Below, piece by piece: positions 7,984 to 15,893 of a stretch of 37,325 nucleotides of DNA (the stretch's first letter is position 1; every line of letters begins with the position of its first letter). The DNA comes from Hymenobacter lapidiphilus (lineage in GTDB: Bacteria; Bacteroidota; Bacteroidia; Cytophagales; Hymenobacteraceae). The DNA lies in contig NZ_QVLT01000040.1 in NCBI RefSeq assembly GCF_003417065.2, forward strand, positions 1 through 37,325, written 5' to 3'. The notes under the pieces are model-generated. The model worked only from the letters and a program-made list of their open reading frames with translations, searched no databases and had not been told where the DNA came from. The translations under genes were made by a program, and so were the position numbers.

Positions 7984-9221
7984 ATGCTCCCGCCACCCGC
8001 CGCCCGGTCCACCCCGCCCCTTCCCGCTAAGCCGTTCCTTACCGCGCCCCCTGCTCATGATTATAATGATGATGACGATAACGACCAGGAAATGTCAGCC
8101 GCCGATTTAGTGGAGTTGGAAACAGCCCGTCGGTTGCGTGAGGAGCGCATCGGCCAGCGCCCCGGCACGCTCACTATTCGCCCCGACGCGCTGCCCCCGC
8201 GCCTGCTGCTGACTACGTACGAGGAGGATTTTTTCCACGAGCAGGAGTATGCCAGCTACGACGAGCTGTACGCTTTTTTCCGGCAGCATCCGGACAAAAA
8301 GCACTGGCTCGATGTGCGCGGCTACAACGACCTGGCCCTGATAGAGCGGCTGCAGCATGATTTCAACATTCATCCGCTGCAGATGGAGGACGTGCTCAGC
8401 GACTACCAGCGGGCCAAGGTGGAGGAAACCGACGACGGCCTGTTCCTGGTTTCGCGCATGACCGAGTTTACCCGCCTGCTCACCATCGAAGACGACCAGC
8501 TCTCCGTTTTCACCGGCCCCAACTACGTGCTCACTTTCCAGGACGACTACGACGACTGCCTGGAGCCGGTGCGCGTTCGGCTGCGCACGGGCCGTAGCAG
8601 CCTGCGCCGTCGCCCGCCGCTGTACCTGGCCTACGCCCTCACCGATGTGGTGCTCGACCACTATTATCCTACCATGGCCGCCATCGGCGACTACCTCGAA
8701 ACGCTGGAGGAGCGTATTTTTCAGGGCCGCGCCGACCGCCGGGTGCTCGCCCGCATCCTGCACGTGAAGAAGGATATCGTGCGCTTCCGCCGGCTGGTGT
8801 ACCCGGAGCGCGAAAAGATTGCCGAACTGCTCCGCATGCCCGACGACGAGGTGCCCGAAGACATCAAGGTGTTCTTCAAAGACTGCTACGACCACGCCAT
8901 TCAGGCCCTGGATTTGGCCGAGAGCTACCGTGAAACCGTCAGCAGCCTCATCGACCTGTACATGTCGGACCAGAGCAACCGGGCCAACGAAGTAATGAAA
9001 GTGCTGACTATTATCAGCAGCATTTTCATTCCGCTGAGCTTTGTGGTGGGCCTCTACGGTATGAACTTCCAGCGCGAGGCGCCCGACGCAGCATCAACCC
9101 GCTCAATATGCCGGAGCTATACAGCCCCTGGGGCTACCCGGTGCTACTGGCCCTGCTGGCCCTCATCGTCACTTTCCAGCTCATCTATTTTTACCGCAAA
9201 GGCTGGCTGACGAATAAGTGA
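7984..9221 (+). CDS. corA: CorA magnesium/cobalt transporter, frameshifted near the C-terminus
   Basis: A CorA-type divalent cation channel: large cytoplasmic N-terminal domain, two C-terminal membrane helices, homopentamer in the inner membrane. The ATG at 7984 follows the divergent promoter region; ATG 8092 is an alternative that drops an acidic tail containing DYNDDDDNDQE. The family core is clear: NIHPLQMEDVLS, LVSRMTEFT, a long helical stretch, then TIISSIFIPLSFVVGLYGMNF with the GMN signature closing helix 1. Right after GMNFQREAPD the frame breaks. Adding one G at about 9088 (gacgc to gacggc) restores SINPLNMPELYSPWGY, the second helix LALLALIVTFQLIYFY and a basic tail ending at 9221. 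As given, the protein ends at 9210 without helix 2 and should not work. Confidence 0.88.
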
Positions 9222-9242
9222 GGTTTTGAGAAGTGAGAAAGG

Positions 9243-9355
9243 GAACGTCATGCTGAGCGCAGCCGAAGCATCTCTCCCTTTGGCTAAATCCTGTTGAAAG
9301 CAACGAAGCGGTAGAGATGCTTCGACTCCGCTGCGCTACGCTCAGCATGACGTTC
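9243..9355. repeat. Long intergenic palindrome, GAAGCATCTCTAC type
   Basis: Starts GAACGTCATGCTGAGCGCAG and ends CGCTCAGCATGACGTTC. The left arm is about 13 bases shorter than the right (it lacks GGAGTCG around the GAAGCATCTCT core), so pairing is imperfect inside. It separates convergent corA and the large minus-strand gene. The right flank is C/T-rich, as at other copies. Confidence 0.83.
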
Positions 9356-9386
9356 TTTTTCCCTTATCACCCCAATACCTCCTTCC

Positions 9387-12140
9387 CTATTTCACCAAAA
9401 TATCCGTTCTGCGCAGCTCGTTGCCGTTCACGCGGAACAGGTGGAACGTGCTGGTGGCGGGGTTGTAGGTGAGGTCGACGCGGGGGGTGGTGCTGTCGAA
9501 GGGCTTACCGCCGATGAGGCGGAAGCGGGCGTCGTAGAGGTAGGCCTTGCCGGGGCCGGTTTCGGTGAGCACGTAGGCCTGGCGGCCGGGGCCGAAGTTG
9601 AAGTACTGCACCGAGCGCGGAGCCGTGGTCAGGAACGACTGGCTGAGCAGGGATTCGCCCTCCGGATCGAATAGCGTGAGCCGGCCGCCATCTTCGCGAC
9701 TCACTACATAGCCAGCCTGCCGCTGGTCGGCAATCAGGCGGAAGCGCGAGGTGCGGCTCCAGGTGGCTACCCGGCGGCGGGCCACCACGTCGCCGCTCAG
9801 GTTGAAGCTGACCCGCTCGCCGTGCTGGTTAACCACCGTCAGGCGCGTGCGGCGCAGGGTGACCCCGATTTCGACGAAGGCCGCGCTGGCCAGCCGCGCG
9901 CCCACGCTCAGCGGGAAGCCCGGGTAGGACCCGCCGGTCTGATCGAAGGCGTACACATAGCCGTTTTCGAGCAGCACCAGCACCACGTCGCGCCCATCCA
10001 CCACCAGGTACTGCGGAGGAGCGGCAAGCCGGAATTCCAGCTGCTTGGGCTGCCAGCCGGCGTAGGCGAGGCCCCGGTTATCATATAGAAACAGGTTGCT
10101 GCCACTGCCGGCTACCAGCAGCCGGCGTGCCCCGCCCGGGCGCACGACCCCCGACACGCTCAGCGAAGTGGCGCGCACCGTATCGGGCAGGTTGAGCGGG
10201 AAGTTGGGCTGAAGCTGGCCGCTGTTGTTGAATTGGAATAGCTGCCGGGGCGTGGCCAGCAGCAGGCCGCCCGCCCCCGGCAGCCGCACAGTGGGCCCCA
10301 CCAGCGGCCCGGGCAGCGAGTCGGACCAGGCCACCACGTTTTCGGGCGTTACATAGTGCAGCACGTGGGCCGTATCCTGCACCAGCACGCCCGGCAGCCG
10401 TGCCCCGGCCACTACTACGGCCTCGGGCGAGCTGCTCAGGGGCACTTTAAAATCGAGGACGCTGCCCGTGCCATCGGCGTTCTGGGGGCGGGCCTCGGCA
10501 GGGCCTTCGGCCGGGTGGCGCAGCAGAAACTGCGTGAAGTACTGCGCGCCGGCCTCCTGCTCATTATCGGCCGGCACCCATTGCAGCGACACCTGCGGGA
10601 AGCGTTTAAACAGTGTTTCGTTGCGCAGCAGCCCGGCGCGGCGCTGCTCCTGCAGGCCCCGCAGCAGCAGGTTCCAGCAGTTGCGCGTGTCGAGCAGCAC
10701 CCGCAGGCGGGCCAGGGGCTGGGTTTCCTGCAGAAAGGCCACCTGCGTAGGCGAGCGGCTCCAGGTTTCGCCCGCACCCATGTCGGCCAGGTACTGGCGC
10801 AGGGCGGCCTCATCATCGCCAAATACTACGTAGCTGCCCACCTGCGCTACTACCGGCCGCGCCCCAAACCCCGTGAACAGGTCGCCCAGCAACTGCTGGG
10901 GCAGCTCGGCCACGCCGGTTTGGTACAGCTGGTAGCTACCCACTTTGCCAAACGAAGGGCTGGCGCCCACCGCCCGCCGTAGCCGGCCCAGTAGCGTGGT
11001 TACGCGGGCCGGGTTGGCGGTGTAGGCCAGTGCCAGCTTGCCCGGCCGCACCCGCGCCGAGTTCGTGCTGAGGTAGCACAGCGCCACCTCGCGGCTCAGC
11101 TGCCCGCGCAGGCTGTCGAGGAGTGACGGCACGCCCGGGGCGAGCGAGTCGGTAGCGGCCCGGGGCCGGGGGCCGCGCAGGGCCGTTACCGGCCCCAGGC
11201 CCAGATGCACAACCAGCGCAGCCCGTAGCGGCAGCACCTCGGCCATGTGCAGGCGCTGGGCGGGCTGGCCCTTCAGCTGCTGGTGCAGGCTGCCGCTGGC
11301 AGTTTCGGGATTGGCGAAACCCTGGAAAACCACCTTGTTGCCGGCCAGCCGCATTTCGGTCAGTTCGTTGCGGGCCAGGCTGGCCACGGCCGCTATTTCG
11401 GGCGTCAGCTCGGTGCGGAACAGTACGCCCAGCAGCTGGGGCAGCCGCCGCTGGTTGAGCAGCAGCGTGGCATCCACATCGCGTAGCCGGAAGTAATCGG
11501 TGCTCTGGAAATCGGCGGCTACGGTGGGCATCTCGGGCCGGGCCAGGCGGCGGGCCACGGCCTCCACGAGACCCGGCGTGCTACTAAGCACGAGGTGGTT
11601 GCGATAGTTGAGCAGCGTGATACCGCCACTCTCCTCGCCTTCGGTGGCTACGCGGCGGCGCACGTCGGTGAGCACCTGGCCCTCATAGTCGCGGGTGGTT
11701 ACCTTGAAGTCGGGTGCGCGGCCCAAGTCTTCCAGCAGCCCGCGCACCTGCCGGTACTCACGTACGCTGCCGATAGGAACCTGAAACAGCAGCCCGAACT
11801 GCTGGGGTGCGGTTACGTGGACCGAGGTGAGCACCCGCTTGCGGCCCAGAAACTTGAGCAGCACATCGCGTCCCCCGGCTAGGCTGTCCACCAGCACCAG
11901 GTTTTCCTCGACCTGTTGAAAATAGCGTACGGCCGTCAGGTTGTCCCAGACCTGGGTTTCCTTGAGATGGCGCACCAGCGTGGGATGGTCGCGGGTCATG
12001 GTCACCAGCACGGCGTCGTCGGGCACCAGGGCCCAGGGGTCGACGGGCACGCTGGCCACGGTGCGGCGGTAGTACACGTAGGAGCCCAGCGCCGTGAGCA
12101 GCAGCAGCAGGGTAAGCCAGACGAGTACGCGGTTGGACAT
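9387..12140 (-). CDS. Large membrane-anchored protein with propeller-like C-terminus, unknown function
   Basis: A 917-residue protein from ATG 12140 (MSNRVLVWLTLLLLLTALGS), with one N-terminal helix at about residues 5-22 that anchors it in the inner membrane with the rest outside. The frame is open to 12218, but a perfect promoter box at 12176-12183 lies inside that extension. The first roughly 560 residues alternate strands and helices and resemble DUF3352-type proteins. From about residue 600 there are repeated blade-like units: LFQFNNSGQLQPNFPLNL, NLFLYDNRGLAYAGW, YVYAFDQTGGSYPGFPLSV, RLTLFDPEGESLL, KAYLYDARFRLIGGKPF. These look like PQQ/FG-GAP-type beta-propeller blades. No catalytic motif is recognised. 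It may be a scaffold or surface sensor; the function is unknown. Confidence 0.7.
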   Translation of the reverse strand: MSNRVLVWLTLLLLLTALGSYVYYRRTVASVPVDPWALVPDDAVLVTMTRDHPTLVRHLKETQVWDNLTAVRYFQQVEENLVLVDSLAGGRDVLLKFLGRKRVLTSVHVTAPQQFGLLFQVPIGSVREYRQVRGLLEDLGRAPDFKVTTRDYEGQVLTDVRRRVATEGEESGGITLLNYRNHLVLSSTPGLVEAVARRLARPEMPTVAADFQSTDYFRLRDVDATLLLNQRRLPQLLGVLFRTELTPEIAAVASLARNELTEMRLAGNKVVFQGFANPETASGSLHQQLKGQPAQRLHMAEVLPLRAALVVHLGLGPVTALRGPRPRAATDSLAPGVPSLLDSLRGQLSREVALCYLSTNSARVRPGKLALAYTANPARVTTLLGRLRRAVGASPSFGKVGSYQLYQTGVAELPQQLLGDLFTGFGARPVVAQVGSYVVFGDDEAALRQYLADMGAGETWSRSPTQVAFLQETQPLARLRVLLDTRNCWNLLLRGLQEQRRAGLLRNETLFKRFPQVSLQWVPADNEQEAGAQYFTQFLLRHPAEGPAEARPQNADGTGSVLDFKVPLSSSPEAVVVAGARLPGVLVQDTAHVLHYVTPENVVAWSDSLPGPLVGPTVRLPGAGGLLLATPRQLFQFNNSGQLQPNFPLNLPDTVRATSLSVSGVVRPGGARRLLVAGSGSNLFLYDNRGLAYAGWQPKQLEFRLAAPPQYLVVDGRDVVLVLLENGYVYAFDQTGGSYPGFPLSVGARLASAAFVEIGVTLRRTRLTVVNQHGERVSFNLSGDVVARRRVATWSRTSRFRLIADQRQAGYVVSREDGGRLTLFDPEGESLLSQSFLTTAPRSVQYFNFGPGRQAYVLTETGPGKAYLYDARFRLIGGKPFDSTTPRVDLTYNPATSTFHLFRVNGNELRRTDILVK

Positions 12141-12175
12141 GCGGGGAAAACGGGAGACGGCAAGGGCTAGGCAGG

Positions 12176-12183
12176 CAAAAATA
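12176..12183 (-). promoter_or_regulatory. Promoter box of the large propeller protein
   Basis: TATTTTTG on the minus strand, an exact TAnnTTTG match. It predicts a start near 12169 and a leader of about 29 bases before ATG 12140. No clear TTG element was found about 20 bases upstream. Confidence 0.5.
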
Positions 12184-12250
12184 GGCAATCGGGCCGGAGC
12201 CGGACGAGATTGAGCCAATACGCGACTCGGTGACTAGAGGAACAAGGTCA

Positions 12251-12352
12251 GAACGGCATGCAGAGTGCCACGAAGAATCTTGCGTGCAGTCGGATGGGGT
12301 CCTTCTGCCACGTCAGCAAGCGAAATTCTTCGCCGCGCTATGCATTGCGTCC
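12251..12352. repeat. Degenerate copy of the GAAGAATCTCGCG palindrome
   Basis: The left part GCATGCAGAGTGCCACGAAG continues AATCTTGCGTG; the right part has AGCAAGCGAAATTCTTCG then CGCGCTATGCATTGCG. Arms match with several mismatches and the GTCAT/ATGAC ends are eroded. It fills most of the 215 bases between two divergent genes and looks like an old, decaying copy. Confidence 0.55.
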
Positions 12353-12433
12353 TTTATTTACCGGGTTGCCTAACCCCCTCATTGCCCTTCATCCGCTATC
12401 TTCCGGCCCCAACTCCCTTTCTTCATTTCTTAT

Positions 12434-13909
12434 ATGTCCGAAAAGCAAGGCCATTTCCAGCGGGCCATTACGCTGTTTGATGCCGTTATGATTGTGTCCG
12501 GCAGCATGATTGGCTCCGGTATTTTCATCGTTTCCTCCGATATCAGCCGCAAAGTAGGCTCCTCGGGCTGGCTGCTGGTGGTGTGGCTGCTCACGGGCGT
12601 GATTACGCTGGCTGGGGCCGTGAGCTACGGCGAGCTGTCGTCTATGTTTCCGAAGGTGGGCGGGCAATACGTGTATCTGCGCGAAGCCTACAACAAGCTG
12701 GTAGCCTTTTTGTACGGCTGGTCGCTGTTTCTCGTCATCCAGACCGGCGTAATTGCGGCCGTGGCCGTGGCCTTTGCCCGGTTTGCCGGCGTGCTGTTTC
12801 CCTGGTTTTCGGAGGCTAATGTGCTGTTTGAGATAAAGAATATGCCGCTGCTGGGCTCGTTCAAATTCAGCACGGTGCAGCTGCTGGCCATTGCCATGCT
12901 GGTGCTGCTCACCTACATCAACTCGCGCGGGGTGCGGGGCGGCAAGTGGATTTCCAATGTGTTCGGCAGCACTAAGCTTGTGGCGCTGGCCCTGCTCATT
13001 CTGTCGGGCCTGTTTCTGGGCATCAAGCAGGAAGCCCTGAGCCAGAACTTCCAGAACGTGTGGCAGGCCGTGAGCTTCGACGCCACCGGCCAGGGCACGC
13101 CCCTCACGGTAGCGGCCCTGGTTACAGCCATTGGCCTGGCCATGACGGGCTCGTTGTTCAGCTCCGACGCCTGGAACAATATCGGCTTTGCGGGCGACGA
13201 AATTGTGAAGCCCGAGCGCACCATTGTGCTGAGCATGGCCCTGGGCACGGGCATCGTAACGGGCCTGTACCTGCTGATAAACGTGGTGTACCTGCTGGTG
13301 CTGCCGCTGCACGGCGACCCGGCCGCCACCGACGTGCTGGGCCGCGGCATCCAGTACGCCACCGACGACCGCGTGGGCACGGCCGCCGCCGAGAGTATTA
13401 TGGGCCCGGTGGGCGCCTATGTAATGGCCGTGTTGATTATGATCAGCACGTTCAGCGCCAACAACAGCATTCTGCTGTCGGGCGGGCGGGCCTACTACGC
13501 CATGGCCAAAGACGGCGTGTTTTTCCGGGGGATGGCCCGCCTGAACAAGGCCGGCGTACCGGGCGTGGCTTTGTGGGGCCAGTGCGCCTGGGCCAGCCTG
13601 CTGTGCCTGTCGGGCTCGTATGGTGAGCTGCTCAACTACGTGATGTTCTCGGTGATTCTGTTCTACGTCATCACTATTATCGGCATTTTCGTGTTGCGCC
13701 GCACCCGCCCCGACGCGCCGCGCCCCTACCGGGCCTGGGGTTACCCGGTGGTGCCGCTACTCTACATCGTGCTGGCCTCCGCGTTCTGCTTCATCCTGCT
13801 CACCGACCCTGAAAATTCTAAATTCGCCCAGCGCGGCCTGCTGCTTGTGGCCTTGGGCGTGCCGGTGTACTACCTGTTCCGCAGCCGGTTCAAGAAACTG
13901 GAAAACTAA
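12434..13909 (+). CDS. APC family amino acid permease
   Basis: A 491-residue inner-membrane amino acid permease of the APC superfamily (LAT/SteT-like), exchanging or importing amino acids with a cation. Twelve hydrophobic helices can be followed. The unwound substrate-binding part of helix 1 is seen as VSGSMIGSGIFIVSSDISR (about residues 22-40), and FAGDEIVKPER (about 255-265) is the conserved loop after helix 6. The C-terminal APRPYRAWGYPVVPLLY is also typical. Length and ends are normal for the family, and ATG 12434 starts MSEKQGHFQRAITLFDAV just before helix 1. A TATCTTCC sequence about 30 bases upstream may be the promoter box. A strong hairpin follows the stop, so it is probably monocistronic. 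Substrate not predictable. Confidence 0.9.
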   Translation: MSEKQGHFQRAITLFDAVMIVSGSMIGSGIFIVSSDISRKVGSSGWLLVVWLLTGVITLAGAVSYGELSSMFPKVGGQYVYLREAYNKLVAFLYGWSLFLVIQTGVIAAVAVAFARFAGVLFPWFSEANVLFEIKNMPLLGSFKFSTVQLLAIAMLVLLTYINSRGVRGGKWISNVFGSTKLVALALLILSGLFLGIKQEALSQNFQNVWQAVSFDATGQGTPLTVAALVTAIGLAMTGSLFSSDAWNNIGFAGDEIVKPERTIVLSMALGTGIVTGLYLLINVVYLLVLPLHGDPAATDVLGRGIQYATDDRVGTAAAESIMGPVGAYVMAVLIMISTFSANNSILLSGGRAYYAMAKDGVFFRGMARLNKAGVPGVALWGQCAWASLLCLSGSYGELLNYVMFSVILFYVITIIGIFVLRRTRPDAPRPYRAWGYPVVPLLYIVLASAFCFILLTDPENSKFAQRGLLLVALGVPVYYLFRSRFKKLEN

Positions 13910-13922
13910 AGCGCTGAAAGGC

Positions 13923-13979
13923 CTTTAACGCACTCAGCCCCTGATGCTAGCCAGCATCGGGGGGCTGAGTGCGTTAAAG
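13923..13979. terminator. Perfect two-part hairpin after the permease
   Basis: CTTTAACGCACTCAGCCCC (13923-13941) pairs with GGGGCTGAGTGCGTTAAAG, with an inner GATGCT/AGCATC stem. A 19-bp outer stem just 14 bases after the stop fits a bidirectional terminator, although a long T tract is absent. Confidence 0.7.
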
Positions 13980-14162
13980 ACCCTCTGCCCATGGCTTCAG
14001 GGCGGCAGCATCAGGCTTGCAGCACGAACAAATAAGGCTAATCGGTTACATCGGTGCCGGCAGCCAATGCGCAGCCAACTGCCTGTATTGCCCCGCTGTG
14101 GCCTGCAGGTGCGCGTGGCAGCAAGCGGCCGCCGCCCCTCCCCCGACTTACCCAGGCGCAAA

Positions 14163-14195
14163 AAGCCCCTGATACCAAGGCTGACATCAGGGGCT
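14163..14195 (-). terminator. Intrinsic terminator of the carboxypeptidase-regulatory-like gene
   Basis: AAGCCCCTGAT (14163-14173) pairs with ATCAGGGGCTT (14185-14195). On the minus strand the stem is followed by TTTTT, a classic rho-independent terminator. It lies about 37 bases beyond the restored stop at 14232, which supports that stop rather than 13997. Confidence 0.75.
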
Positions 14196-14231
14196 TGCTC
14201 ACGTGCTGGCTTCTTCGTGTTTTCCGCTTCT

Positions 14232-14959
14232 TTACCGACGGCGGCGCTTGGCGCCTTCCCGTGGTACGAGCGTAACGTTCTGGGTTTTGGTGTTGCGCGA
14301 GCGAAGCAGCTGGTCTTCGTAGCCGCGTAACCGTAAAGCAGCGTGTTGTCGGTTCCGGCGGGTACTTCCAACGCGTAGTTGCCGTTGGCATCGGTGCTGG
14401 TAGCGGCCTTCGAGCCTTTGAGCAGAATGGTGGCGCCGGCCAGCGGCTGGCCGTTCTCATCGAGCACCCGCCCATTCAGCTTCAGGGTAGTGGGGGCCAG
14501 CTCGGCGGGCTCTGCCACGGCTACAGGGGTGGCGGGCACAACCGGCGCCAGCGCCACTTCATCCGGCCCATCGGCCTCGGGGGCAGCGGCCGGGGCAGCA
14601 GCAGTGTTGCGGGCAGTGGCCGCAGTGCGGGCGGCGGCTGGGGCTGGCTTGGCCGTCTCAACAGGTGTAGCAGCAGTGGCCGCATCGGCCGGGGCCGTTT
14701 CATCGGGGGTGCGCGTGCCCGTTATGGAAGCCTCCCCCAACATCATGGTGGGCGTGGGCAGCTCGGGGGTGCCGCCAGGGTTGGTTATAGCAGTCGGTAG
14801 CAGCAGGTAGCCCACCAGTACGGCAGCCACAATGCCGCCGGCAATCAGGGCCAGCCGGCCGTTACCCGACGAGAGTTCTTCCTCGTCCGGGGTGATATCG
14901 GGCGAGAAATCCTCGTTTTCAGGCGTGATTTCGGGGGTGGTGGGAGTAGAAGAGTCCAT
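14232..14959 (-). CDS. One-pass protein with carboxypeptidase-D-like regulatory domain, frameshifted at its end
   Basis: Starts at ATG 14959. Residues 1-33 are acidic and Pro/Thr-rich, followed by a membrane helix at about 36-55 (LALIAGGIVAAVLVGYLLLP), then an Ala/Pro/Thr-rich linker to about 155, then LNGRVLDENGQPLAGATILL and STDANGNYALEVPAG. The last segment is the CarboxypepD_reg-like fold also found in TonB-dependent receptors. After LLYGYA the frame breaks. Adding one base in the CC run at 14323-14324 (minus-strand GG) restores GYEDQLLRSRNTKTQNVTLV, a basic tail and TAA at 14232. As given the frame runs to 13997 through a terminator. The topology (acidic cytoplasmic end, exposed domain) suggests an envelope role; no function is known. 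Confidence 0.72.
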
Positions 14960-15037
14960 AGGCGCGGCTTGGTAAAAGCAAAAAAAAGGAAGTCGGCCGA
15001 GTCGACGGATGAAGACAATAGCTACTGCATTATCCCA

Positions 15038-15070
15038 ATCCGATACTATCGGATCCTAAAGATATAGGAT
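15038..15070. promoter_or_regulatory. Two overlapping palindromes, possible operator
   Basis: ATCCGATA-c-TATCGGAT (15038-15054) overlaps ATCCTA-aagata-TAGGAT (15053-15070). They lie about 80-110 bases upstream of the minus-strand gene starting at 14959, in an AT-rich island of the 327-base gap 14960-15286. The rest of that gap contains the hairpin at 15175-15271 and no reading frame I can support. An operator or short hairpin pair is possible; no regulator is identified. Confidence 0.35.
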
Positions 15071-15174
15071 TACCGTTGTCTTTTTCAACCCTTTCTGCGG
15101 TTTAAAAAACAATCTTATCCGAAAAAAGCGTTCTACCGGTCTATTATTTGCAATTCCCCCCAATAAGCCGGTCG

Positions 15175-15271
15175 GCAAAAGCAGCGGCCCCGCAGGGCGT
15201 CCGGCCTTCCCAACCGAATCCGAGGATACGATCAAGGGTAGCCAACCGTCCTGCGGGGCCGCTGCTTTTGC
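15175..15271 (-). terminator. 22-bp stem with a long loop after the small disordered protein
   Basis: GCAAAAGCAGCGGCCCCGCAGG (15175-15196) pairs perfectly with 15250-15271, leaving a loop of 53 bases. It begins 16 bases past the stop of the minus-strand gene at 15287. The minus-strand copy ends CTGCTTTTGC, a weak T tract. Probably a terminator; the long loop could also indicate a structured 3' RNA. Confidence 0.55.
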
Positions 15272-15286
15272 GGTTCGTGCTATGCC

Positions 15287-15691
15287 TTAGTCCTGAGCGG
15301 GCTGGGCAGGACCGCTGGGGGCATCTTCGCCAAATTTCTGCTCCTGGCTGCGAATGGCGTTGCCCATCTCGTAGCTGCCTTCCACATCAAAGCCGGGGCC
15401 GGTGTTGGGCTGGGCCGTGTCGGAGTGGTCGTTGCCGCCTTGGGGCACCCCTTCGCCTCCGACAATGGTCAGGTTTTCGAGCTGGTCTTTCTGGTCGGCG
15501 CGCTGGGTGTAGCCGCCAGCACCCACGTTGCGCTGGGCCGAGGGGTCGGAGGCGTCTTTGCCGTTGCTGAGCAACTTGTCGTACTCCTGCTTCTGCTTGA
15601 GCTGCTCGTTGTCGGGAATGGCGCTTTGCTGCGCATTAACAATTTCCTTGTTGCTATTGAGGTCGTTGTCGTTCTGGTTGGGGGTAGCCAT
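15287..15691 (-). CDS. Small hydrophilic, probably disordered protein
   Basis: A 134-residue protein beginning MATPNQNDNDLNSNKEIVNA, very rich in Asn, Asp, Gln, Gly and Pro, with no hydrophobic segment, no Cys and no recognisable domain. It ends in a Pro/Ala/Gln-rich tail. It is accepted as real because it starts with a clean ATG, has low-complexity polar composition typical of Bacteroidota cytoplasmic disordered proteins, and is followed by a strong hairpin. The opposite-strand frame over the same bases reads as Arg/Cys/Pro-rich and looks like a shadow. It could be stress- or desiccation-related, but that is only a guess from composition. Confidence 0.68.
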   Translation of the reverse strand: MATPNQNDNDLNSNKEIVNAQQSAIPDNEQLKQKQEYDKLLSNGKDASDPSAQRNVGAGGYTQRADQKDQLENLTIVGGEGVPQGGNDHSDTAQPNTGPGFDVEGSYEMGNAIRSQEQKFGEDAPSGPAQPAQD

Positions 15692-15868
15692 ACGGGGGTG
15701 ATAAATGAGTGGAAGAAGATGCTTGCTTTACGCGGGGCCGGGGGCCGGGGTTAAGGCCGAATTCGGGCTATATTCGTAGCTGAGCCGAATTAACGAAGCT
15801 TTAAAATACCTTGCGGCCGTAAGTACCAGCGGTTCGCGGCCCCGGCCAGAACTACAACCGCCTCAACT

Positions 15869-15876
15869 TACTTTCG
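15869..15876 (+). promoter_or_regulatory. Promoter box of the FAD reductase gene
   Basis: TACTTTCG, one base from TAnnTTTG, ending 17 bases before the ATG at 15894. It predicts a short leader of about 11 bases. Confidence 0.5.
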
Positions 15877-15893
15877 TTTTCCTACCCAGCGCT

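Noticed and set aside
8107..8895. 262-codon antisense frame over corA
   Set aside because: Shadow of the CorA coding sequence: Val/Gln/His-rich, no recognisable motif or start region.
10356..10982. 208-codon plus-strand frame inside the large propeller gene
   Set aside because: Its peptide is the usual GC-rich antisense product; the minus-strand gene is continuous and has a good promoter.
12389..13312. 307-codon antisense frame over the permease gene
   Set aside because: Composition is Gln/His/Arg/Ala-rich with no domain, and it is exactly opposite a strong APC permease.
13997..14231. C-terminal extension of the carboxypeptidase-regulatory-like gene as read
   Set aside because: It lies past a rho-independent terminator and is Arg/Cys-rich; a one-base correction gives a natural stop at 14232.
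15148..15570. 140-codon plus-strand frame over the disordered protein
   Set aside because: Arg/Cys/Pro/Gly-rich shadow that also crosses the terminator hairpin.
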